In this document: piece after piece, positions 1 to 5,207 of the stretch
Layout: each line of letters starts with the position of its first letter
How positions within the stretch are numbered: position 1 is the stretch's first letter
Origin: an uncultured Clostridium sp.
Lineage (GTDB): Bacteria; Bacillota; Clostridia; Lachnospirales; Lachnospiraceae
Length of the DNA stretch: 5,496 nucleotides
NCBI GenBank assembly: GCA_900553925.1
Contig: USFH01000139.1
Span: 1-5,496 of the forward strand
Reading direction: 5' to 3'
Translations under genes and position numbers: made by a program
Notes under the pieces: model-generated
Seen by the model: only the letters and a program-made list of their open reading frames with translations
Told to the model about the DNA's origin: nothing
The model's database searches: none

Positions 1-1432
1 TTCTTGCTGCTCGCTCAAGAAGTCTTGAATGCAGATAGAATACATCACCCGGATATGCCTCACGTCCCGGTGAACGCTCCAGCAAAAGTGAGATTGCACG
101 GTAGGCAACCGCATGCTTGGACAGATCATCATAGACGATCAGAACATCCTTGCCCTGATACATAAAATACTCTGCAAGTGCTGTACCTGCATATGGTGCA
201 ATATACTGCAACGGTGCCGGATCGGATGCCGTTGCTGCAACGACGATCGTATAATCCAGCGCATCATTTTTCTTCAATGTATTCACTAACTTCGCGATTG
301 TCGATGCCTTCTGTCCGATTGCCACATAGACACAGACAACATCCTTGCCCTTCTGGTTTAAGATCGTATCCATCGCAATCGAAGTCTTACCGGTCTGTCG
401 GTCACCGATGATCAGCTCACGCTGTCCACGACCGATTGGGAACATCGAATCAATTGACAAAATACCGGTCTCCATCGGAACCGATACGGATTTACGATCT
501 ACAATACTTGGTGCCGGGTTCTCGATTGGACGGTAACCATCCTGCGCGATGTCACCCTGTCCGTCAATCGGCGCACCAAGTGCATCTACGATTCTTCCAA
601 GGAATGCATCTCCAACCGGAATACCGGCCATCTTACCGGTACGAACGACACGGCTGCCTTCCTTGATCTCTGTATCACGGCCAAACAGGATAACACCAAT
701 CTCATCCCGTCTTACGTCCTGTACCATGCCCTTGACACCACAGTCAAAGAGAACGATTTCACCGTAAAATGCATGGTCGATACCGTCAACATTCGCGATA
801 CCATCACCAACCCAGTTTACAACACCGATTTCCTTATCCTTTGCCGCCAGCTCGAAATCTGCGATATCGGCACGCAGGATAGAAATGATGCTCTCCTCGC
901 TTACGGTTGCAAGCTTCTTGCTGGAAAGCGACTGGTTGATATGTTTCTGCAGCTGGTCGATACGGCCCTGCTCACTCCAGTCGTACTCTTTGTTTCCAAC
1001 ACGGATGATGAATCCACTCTTGATGGATGCATCTTCCTTACCAACGATCTTGATATCCGGATTGTTGCATTCCTTCGCAAGGAACAACCGGATCCGCTCC
1101 ATCTGCTCCGGTGTCGGTGGTGTCACATATGTGAGTTCTGCCTGTGCCTCCACCTTCTCCGGTGTCTTCGTCAGCTCCATGTATGCCTGCTCGATCTCAT
1201 CTAACAATCCGAAATCGCCATTGTCACACAACACCTTTAAGAAGTTCCGGATCTCCTTCGGGAACACCCGGTCAATCACCAGATGTTTCTTCTCTAACGA
1301 CACGGTTGGATCTTCAAACTCCACACCGATCTGTGGAACTGCTTCTAAAATATCCTTTACGCTCTGCAGATTTGACTTCGCGTTTTCAACGAGCTTCAAA
1401 TCCGCTGCATAGTCCTTCGCTGCTCGAATCAC
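1..1432 (-). CDS. atpH-atpA: Fused F1 ATP synthase delta-alpha subunit (partial, 3' end beyond window)
   Basis: One uninterrupted frame of 477 codons joins two F1 subunits. Residues 1-173 are delta/OSCP, which links the peripheral stalk to F1: the N-terminal helical domain is followed by the C-terminal motif at 138-161 (SGFIIRVGNKEYD...GRIDQL). From about 176 it is alpha: VSEESIISILRADI matches the usual alpha N-terminal helix, then VGDGIANV (208-215), Walker A GDRQTGKT (343-350), Walker B DVLIVYDD (429-436) and FYLHSRLLERAAR at the edge. Walker A is near residue 169 in E. coli alpha, so the offset of about 174 equals one delta subunit. Roughly 200 alpha residues are missing to the left. The start is GTG, because an in-frame TGA lies at 1438-1436; it overlaps the atpF stop (GTGA) and has AGGTGA six bases upstream. 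The junction has no ATG, GTG or TTG codon. The first delta helix is shorter and more divergent than usual. The continuous frame is seen directly; the subunit assignments rest on family motifs. Confidence 0.95.
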   Translation of the reverse strand, partial: MIRAAKDYAADLKLVENAKSNLQSVKDILEAVPQIGVEFEDPTVSLEKKHLVIDRVFPKEIRNFLKVLCDNGDFGLLDEIEQAYMELTKTPEKVEAQAELTYVTPPTPEQMERIRLFLAKECNNPDIKIVGKEDASIKSGFIIRVGNKEYDWSEQGRIDQLQKHINQSLSSKKLATVSEESIISILRADIADFELAAKDKEIGVVNWVGDGIANVDGIDHAFYGEIVLFDCGVKGMVQDVRRDEIGVILFGRDTEIKEGSRVVRTGKMAGIPVGDAFLGRIVDALGAPIDGQGDIAQDGYRPIENPAPSIVDRKSVSVPMETGILSIDSMFPIGRGQRELIIGDRQTGKTSIAMDTILNQKGKDVVCVYVAIGQKASTIAKLVNTLKKNDALDYTIVVAATASDPAPLQYIAPYAGTALAEYFMYQGKDVLIVYDDLSKHAVAYRAISLLLERSPGREAYPGDVFYLHSRLLERAAR

Positions 1433-1914
1433 GTTTCATCACCTGCTTTATCTAAAAATTTGTCGTACAGCGCGTTATCCACGTCTGCACCTTTTTTCTC
1501 TCCAACAATCTTAACTGTTGCATCGACAACCATATCGGCAATATCTTTTTCTGCTTTCTTCAGTATCTGTGCCTTCTGGTTCTCTGCATCTGTGATTGCA
1601 TCTTCCTTTACCTGCTTTGCGGTCTTTTCAGCATCTGATACAATCCGCTTATATTCTGCATCTGCGGTCTGTCTTGCCTCCTGAAGCACCTGCTTCTTGG
1701 TTTCCTCCGCATTTGCAAGACTTGCCTCATACTGCTTTCTTGCTTCCTCTGCCGCCTGCTTGCTCTCGTCCGCTTCCTTGAACTGTCTGTCCGCTTCCTC
1801 CTGACGCGCAGCAATGATCTTCTGTACCGGCTTAAACAGGAAAATCCGCATCAACACGAACAAAAGCAGCAGATTGATTATGGTAAGTAATAAATTCCAA
1901 TCTACTCGGAGCAT
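1429..1914 (-). CDS. atpF: F-type ATP synthase subunit b
   Basis: This is the peripheral stalk subunit (161 residues), which holds the F1 head against the a subunit through delta. Residues 1-6 are followed by one membrane segment (about 7-27, WNLLLTIINLLLLFVLMRIF) and the typical FLFKPVQKII turn. Residues 35 to about 135 form a long charged helix rich in Ala, Glu, Lys and Gln, as expected of the right-handed coiled coil of a b dimer. The C-terminal part (VVDATVKIVGEKKG) is the delta-binding end. Length is normal for the family. Only one b gene is seen, which fits a homodimer. It starts 24 bases after atpE, with AGGG about seven bases before the ATG, and its TGA overlaps the GTG of the delta-alpha fusion. 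In this enzyme b must meet a delta that is tethered to alpha. Confidence 0.96.
   Translation of the reverse strand: MLRVDWNLLLTIINLLLLFVLMRIFLFKPVQKIIAARQEEADRQFKEADESKQAAEEARKQYEASLANAEETKKQVLQEARQTADAEYKRIVSDAEKTAKQVKEDAITDAENQKAQILKKAEKDIADMVVDATVKIVGEKKGADVDNALYDKFLDKAGDET
1439..1444 (-). promoter_or_regulatory. Ribosome binding site for the delta-alpha fusion (AGGTGA)
   Basis: AGGTGA lies six bases before the GTG at 1432, inside the last codons of atpF. It matches the 3' part of the AGGAGGTGA anti-Shine-Dalgarno complement. It supports the GTG start and translational coupling with atpF through the GTGA overlap. The ATG at 1439 is in another frame and stops after 17 codons. Confidence 0.6.
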
Positions 1915-1938
1915 GTTACCACCCTGCCTTTCCTGTGA

Positions 1939-2163
1939 TTACTTCAACATTACTATGATCATAAGTGCGATAACGAAACCGTAAATAGCGGTTGCCTCTG
2001 CAAGTGCACAACCAAGAATCAATGTCTTGTTGATCTTACCTTCTGCCTCCGGCTGTCTTGCGATTGCCTCTGCTGCCTTACCGGTTGCAATACCGATACC
2101 AATACCTGCGCCAAGCGCTCCTAAAACTGCAATACCTGCACCAATTGCGATTATTGTACCCAT
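1939..2163 (-). CDS. atpE: F-type ATP synthase subunit c
   Basis: This is the membrane rotor-ring subunit (74 residues), a two-helix hairpin. Helix 1 carries the glycine repeat (GALGAGIGIGIATG, 15-28). The polar loop is ARQPEAEGK (35-43). Helix 2 carries the ion-binding carboxylate E56 in AEATAIYGFV. In the sodium ring of Ilyobacter the ligands include a helix-1 Gln and a Ser next to the Glu; here those positions are I23 and A57, so proton coupling is the better inference, although T58 and Y61 are kept. Strong AAGGAG (2173-2178) lies nine bases before the ATG. The gene sits 20 bases after atpB and 24 before atpF. Length and motifs are ordinary for a bacterial c subunit. Confidence 0.97.
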   Translation of the reverse strand: MGTIIAIGAGIAVLGALGAGIGIGIATGKAAEAIARQPEAEGKINKTLILGCALAEATAIYGFVIALMIIVMLK

Positions 2164-2183
2164 ACTAATTATCTCCTTTTCGT

Positions 2184-2873
2184 TTATTGTTCAATCTCTT
2201 CACTGATATACAGTGATGTCAAAAATACAAATACATATGCCTGCAGCAATCCATCAAACAGATCAAAATACAAAGAAAAGACTGCCGGCAGAACAACCGG
2301 AACAACCATCTTGATCAGTTCCATAATTACAAATGCACCAAGCACGTTACCAAAAAGTCGCATGCACAGTGACAATGGACGTGTAAATACCTCTAAGATA
2401 TTGATCGGAGTAACGATTGCAATCGGTTCTACGAACTTATGCAGCCACTTCTTCACACCCAGATGGTAAATACCTGCCGCCTCAACTAAGACGATGCTCA
2501 TAACCGCAAGTGCGATCGTGACATTTAAATCTTTGGTTGGGGACTTGAATCCAAACAATCCAATGATGTTTGATACACCAATATACAGCAATACAGTTGT
2601 CAGATATGGGACATACGCTTTTCCTTCCGGTCCGATCATATCCTCCACCATACCGGTCAGCTTTGTAACAATCGTCTCTGCGATTGCCTGACGTTTGCTG
2701 ATGTGATCAATCTTCATGTTTCTTGTCAGGATGATTGCCACAAGAACTAGCACTGCCATGATAATCCATGTTACGACCACAGATTCCGATACGTCGATAC
2801 CACCGAAGATTGGAATCGTAAAGACGGTCTCACAGTTCAGTTCTTCCATCAGGTCTTTTGCAAGATCTTCCAA
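2184..2873 (-). CDS. atpB: F-type ATP synthase subunit a
   Basis: This is the membrane stator subunit that forms the two ion half-channels against the c ring. Counted from an upstream ATG at 2882, the frame has 232 residues. The essential arginine is R175 in MRLFGN (174-179), the counterpart of E. coli R210. The C-terminal helix LLQAYVFVFLTSLYIS (212-227) is also typical. Hydrophobic segments lie near 34-54, 92-112, 121-140, 180-207 and 211-227. The short N-terminus is usual for Firmicutes. The start is uncertain: the ATG at 2882 directly abuts AAGGAG with no spacer, whereas the TTG at 2873 lies nine bases from it, the same spacing as in atpE. TTG is therefore chosen, giving 229 residues. It is the first atp gene seen, and no atpI precedes it. 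The subunit identity is firm. Confidence 0.95.
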   Translation of the reverse strand: MEDLAKDLMEELNCETVFTIPIFGGIDVSESVVVTWIIMAVLVLVAIILTRNMKIDHISKRQAIAETIVTKLTGMVEDMIGPEGKAYVPYLTTVLLYIGVSNIIGLFGFKSPTKDLNVTIALAVMSIVLVEAAGIYHLGVKKWLHKFVEPIAIVTPINILEVFTRPLSLCMRLFGNVLGAFVIMELIKMVVPVVLPAVFSLYFDLFDGLLQAYVFVFLTSLYISEEIEQ

Positions 2874-2882
2874 AAAAACCAT

Positions 2883-2888
2883 CTCCTT
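2883..2888 (-). promoter_or_regulatory. Ribosome binding site deciding the atpB start (AAGGAG)
   Basis: AAGGAG is followed immediately by an ATG (2882-2880), with no spacer, and nine bases later by an in-frame TTG (2873-2871). Ribosomes normally need about 5-10 bases, so TTG is the more likely initiation codon. Confidence 0.55.
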
Positions 2889-2920
2889 TTCTCGTTTTAT
2901 CCTTTCTACCCAAGGAAAAG

Positions 2921-2947
2921 TGTATACCTTTTTTTGTCGAAAGTAAA
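2921..2947 (-). promoter_or_regulatory. Candidate promoter of the atp operon
   Basis: On the minus strand TTTACT (2947-2942) and TATACA (2926-2921) are separated by 15 bases, each close to a sigma-A box. The -10-like box ends about 47 bases before the atpB start. The spacer is shorter than ideal and the region is AT-rich, so this is only a candidate. It would give the atp genes their own transcript, separate from the regulator gene upstream. Confidence 0.3.
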
Positions 2948-2961
2948 ACGTATTTTTCTAT

Positions 2962-2991
2962 AAAAAAACAACCCAAACAGATTGTTATTTT
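2962..2991 (-). terminator. Weak AU-rich hairpin with T-run after the GntR gene
   Basis: Starting 17 bases after the regulator stop, AACAA pairs with TTGTT across a 10-base loop. Beyond one T-T mismatch, four more A-T pairs form. The 3' arm runs into a stretch of seven T. The stem is nearly free of G-C pairs, so it may stop transcription only partly or not at all. Confidence 0.25.
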
Positions 2992-3007
2992 AGCATTTTT
3001 AACATAA

Positions 3008-3682
3008 TTAAACCATCTGTTCTATCAAATCATAATGCCTGTCAATCGCCAAAAGCATGGCTGGCTCATTTTTCTGTATGAGATTCTGGTAGATGTCCGC
3101 ATGGCATTGCAGGAGCTTATCCCGCACCGGTTCATCGGCAAGCTCGATCACGTAATTGATCCAATCCCGGTATGCATCAGTCACGGCCTCCATCAAAACC
3201 GCCCACAGGTGATTTCCGGTTGCCTGAATCAGGGTGTCGTGAAACTCCTTATCCACATCGGTCAGATCTTTGCCCTCGAACAGCTTCATTTCTTCCAGCT
3301 TTGTCTCTAAGATTGACTCATATTCATAGGACAGTCCTTTCGCAATCAGATTCGAGCAGACTGCCTTCTCCATCACCCGCCGGAATTCAAATATTTCCTC
3401 TTTCGTAATCGTTCCGAGTGCCAGCATCACCGTAAACGACTGGCGGATAGACTCGCCCACATGCTTTGACACATAATTGCCGGAACCCTGTACCCGTTCG
3501 ATCAGTCCCATGCCATGCAGGATACTGATTGCTTCCCGGATGGAATTTCTGCCGATGCCAAGCTCCTCGGCAATCCTTCGTTCCGGCGGAAGCTTGCTGC
3601 CTAGCTGCAGAGAACCTTCCTTGATCCGGTCTATGACATAGGCGATTGCTTTTTCATATTCCTGTGTTGTCTGTTTCTCCAT
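3008..3682 (-). CDS. GntR family transcriptional regulator, FadR/FCD subfamily
   Basis: This 224-residue protein is probably a ligand-responsive DNA-binding repressor or activator. An N-terminal winged helix-turn-helix (about 8-72) carries the GntR signature LGSKLPPERRIAEELGIGRNSIREAI, and the wing is GSGNYV. The C-terminal helical FCD domain (about 95-220) keeps a plausible metal site: D144 and H148 (DKEFHDTL), H194 (CHADI) and H216 (DRHYDL). FCD regulators usually sense small carboxylates such as lactate, pyruvate or glycolate, or sugar acids. The ligand cannot be read from sequence. The ATG has AGGTGA seven bases upstream, overlapping the TAG of the kinase-like gene 11 bases away, so the two are probably cotranscribed. 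The neighbours are lrgAB upstream and the atp operon downstream, either of which could be a target by inference. Domain identity is firm; the regulon is unknown. Confidence 0.92.
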   Translation of the reverse strand: MEKQTTQEYEKAIAYVIDRIKEGSLQLGSKLPPERRIAEELGIGRNSIREAISILHGMGLIERVQGSGNYVSKHVGESIRQSFTVMLALGTITKEEIFEFRRVMEKAVCSNLIAKGLSYEYESILETKLEEMKLFEGKDLTDVDKEFHDTLIQATGNHLWAVLMEAVTDAYRDWINYVIELADEPVRDKLLQCHADIYQNLIQKNEPAMLLAIDRHYDLIEQMV

Positions 3683-3693
3683 TTTCTCATCAC

Positions 3694-4266
3694 CTACTCT
3701 AACCCAGTCTGTCTGATATATTGCTCAATCATTGCGATCGTACCTGCCGTACCAAGCTTCGAGACATTCAGGCACAGGTCATAGTTTTCTGCCATGCCCC
3801 ATGTCTCCCCGGTATAATATTTGTGGTATGCCGCCCGGCGTTCATCGGTTGTCTGTACAAGCTTCTTCGCCTGGCGCTCCGGGATTCCATGCTTCTTCGC
3901 GATCGTCTCAATCCGCATCGCATCATCTCCGGTCAGGAAGATTGCAAGCTTATCCTTCCGATCCTTGAATACATAATTACCACATCGACCTAAAATAATA
4001 CAGTTTTTTCCGTCTAAGATTTCGGACAATGCTTTCTTCGGTGTCTCATAAAACACGTTTTCACTCTCTGTCTGGGATATCGTGTACATCAGTGTATCCA
4101 TCGGGGTTTCCCCATAGAAATCCGGATACCGGTCATACATTCCATACCCTTTTGCAAGCTCTGAGATGACCGACCGATCATAAAATGGAATATGATAGAT
4201 CTGTTCCAACGCATGACCGATCTCGTCTCCGCAGCAGCCACATTTTCTACCAATCGTAATAATCAT
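3694..4266 (-). CDS. Cytidylate kinase-like family protein
   Basis: This 190-residue cytosolic P-loop protein resembles the cytidylate kinase-like family (Cytidylate_kin2), relatives of CMP kinase whose substrate is mostly untested. It shows, in order: strand MIITIGR; a P-loop region GRKCGCCGDEIG (6-17); IILGRCGNYVFKD (90-102); an arginine-bearing segment MRIETIAKKHGI (117-128); a lid-like DERRAAYHKYYTG (141-153); and NYDLCLNVSKLG (161-172). The family usually has GSGG where this protein has GCCG, giving a C9/C11/C12 cluster and no Ser there. The start is ATG 4266, eight bases from AGGAGG; a longer GTG start at 4275 overlaps that site. The gene precedes the GntR gene by 11 bases, probably in one operon, and begins just after the long palindrome. 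Family membership is fairly sure; phosphoryl transfer and substrate are inference. Confidence 0.85.
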   Translation of the reverse strand: MIITIGRKCGCCGDEIGHALEQIYHIPFYDRSVISELAKGYGMYDRYPDFYGETPMDTLMYTISQTESENVFYETPKKALSEILDGKNCIILGRCGNYVFKDRKDKLAIFLTGDDAMRIETIAKKHGIPERQAKKLVQTTDERRAAYHKYYTGETWGMAENYDLCLNVSKLGTAGTIAMIEQYIRQTGLE

Positions 4267-4274
4267 AACGAACA

Positions 4275-4280
4275 CCTCCT
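4275..4280 (-). promoter_or_regulatory. Ribosome binding site of the kinase-like gene (AGGAGG)
   Basis: AGGAGG lies eight bases before the ATG at 4266, ideal spacing. It overlaps a possible in-frame GTG at 4275, which rules that codon out as a start. The site directly follows the base of the long palindrome ending at 4281, so RNA folding could affect access to it. Confidence 0.8.
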
Positions 4281-4498
4281 AATTCCTAATTGCATATGGT
4301 TAAATTCTACTACATTTGTATGTGACTAACATTTCAACGCAGACACGCTCTCGCTCGGTTCATCACGCAGTGGTACTAAATTCACGTCAAACAAGTTTGC
4401 CGTTCATTAAGTACCAGCGTGCTTCAACGGTCTGCTTGTGAATTGTTAGTCACATACAAATGCATATACATATTCTTAACCATGTACAATTATCAATT
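4281..4498. repeat. Long imperfect palindrome filling the lrgB-kinase intergenic region
   Basis: The stretch of about 240 bases between lrgB and the kinase-like gene holds no gene. Most of it folds back on itself. Outer arms 4281-4303 and 4476-4498 match at 19 of 23 bases. The next arms, 4313-4331 and 4444-4462, match at 19 of 19. GCAGAC (4339-4344) pairs with GTCTGC (4430-4435). CACGC (4364-4368) pairs with GCGTG (4417-4421). TGGTACT (4371-4377) pairs with AGTACCA (4410-4416). The tip is CAAAC-aa-GTTTG (4388-4399). The left half is about 12 bases longer, mainly from extra bases around 4345-4356. TAATTG and CAATTA lie near the ends, but no clear target duplication is seen. It could be a foldback MITE or ERIC-like repeat, or a hairpin in the transcript between lrgB and the kinase-like gene. 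There is no T-run to make it a standard terminator. Confidence 0.8.
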
Positions 4499-4514
4499 AT
4501 ATTCTCTACCTTCC

Positions 4515-5207
4515 TTACATGAAATTTGCGTAGACGGATGCGAGTACAACAGTCAGGATTCCGGTGACAGCGATTGCCAGACTGCTCATCGCACCTTCCA
4601 CTTCGCCCATCTCGATTGCCTTGGCTGTACCGATTGCATGGGATGAAGACCCAAGTGCAAGTCCCTTGGAGATTGGTTCCGTAATACGGAAGAGCTTACA
4701 TATGAACTCGCCTAAGATGTTGCCAATCACACCTGTTACTACGATGACGGCAACCGTGATTGTCACATAACCGCCAAGTTCTTCCGATACTCCCATACCG
4801 ATGGCTGTCGTAATGGACTTCGGAAGCATTGTGACATATTCCTGATGGGTAAGTCCCATGAGCTTCGACAGTACAAATACCGTCGTCAGACTCGTAAGTA
4901 CACCTGCTGTGATTCCAAGCATCACCGCTTTGACATTCCGCTTTAGCAACTGCCACTGCTCATACAGCGGAATCGCCAGACAGACCGTAGCCGGTGTCAG
5001 AAACCAGCTTAAGTACACGGCACCCTTGTTGTACGTATCGTAATCAATATGCGCACATACAAGCACGATGATCGTAAGGATTATCGAGATGAGCAATGGA
5101 TTGAAGATTCCAAGCTTAAACTTTTTCTTTAATAATAAACCTGCCAGATACGCAAGCAGACTGAGTGTCACACCTGCGAACATGGATGTCTGAAATAAAT
5201 CTTTCAT
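4515..5207 (-). CDS. lrgB: LrgB/CidB family membrane protein
   Basis: This 230-residue integral membrane protein works with LrgA. Related pairs import pyruvate (Bacillus PftAB, Streptococcus LrgAB), a plant homologue carries glycolate/glycerate, and staphylococcal LrgAB affects autolysis. Many hydrophobic segments run from residue 8 to the end. Family motifs are FLTPATVCLAIPLYEQW (69-85), PKSITTAIGMGVSEELGG (129-146) and GLALGSSSHAIGTAKA (182-197). The start is the ATG at 5207, which overlaps the LrgA stop (ATGA) and has AAGGAG (5216-5221) eight bases upstream. The frame stays open further upstream to 5351, but that part is cysteine-rich, unrelated to LrgB, and lies over lrgA in another frame. 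Length is normal. No terminator with a T-run follows, so read-through into the palindrome region is possible. Family identity is firm; the substrate here is inferred. Confidence 0.94.
   Translation of the reverse strand: MKDLFQTSMFAGVTLSLLAYLAGLLLKKKFKLGIFNPLLISIILTIIVLVCAHIDYDTYNKGAVYLSWFLTPATVCLAIPLYEQWQLLKRNVKAVMLGITAGVLTSLTTVFVLSKLMGLTHQEYVTMLPKSITTAIGMGVSEELGGYVTITVAVIVVTGVIGNILGEFICKLFRITEPISKGLALGSSSHAIGTAKAIEMGEVEGAMSSLAIAVTGILTVVLASVYANFM

Noticed and set aside
773..1412. Plus-strand open frames of 143 and 175 codons (773-1204, 885-1412)
   Set aside because: They lie opposite the delta-alpha fusion. Their Ser/Cys/Leu-rich products resemble no family and they lack ribosome binding sites. 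They are antisense shadows of a real gene.
1389..1439. ATG at 1439 as start of the delta subunit
   Set aside because: Its frame stops after 17 codons. The delta frame begins with GTG at 1432, since an in-frame TGA lies at 1438-1436.
4267..4275. GTG at 4275 as start of the kinase-like gene
   Set aside because: The codon overlaps the AGGAGG site itself. The ATG at 4266 has ideal spacing and begins at the conserved first strand.
4466..4496. TTGATA (4496-4491) as a -35 box for the kinase-gntR unit
   Set aside because: No convincing -10 box lies 16-18 bases downstream; ATATGT and TATGTA are poor matches. TTGAAA (4337-4332) with TAGAAT (4309-4304) has a 22-base spacer, which is too long.
4281..4498. 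Palindrome read as a rho-independent terminator for lrgAB, or as a CRISPR repeat
   Set aside because: There is no T-run after the stem in either direction, and the repeated block occurs only twice, inverted, without regular spacers.
4419..4956. Other open frames in the lrgB region (plus 4419-4646, minus 4696-4956)
   Set aside because: They overlap lrgB or the palindrome in other frames, and neither shows a recognisable domain.
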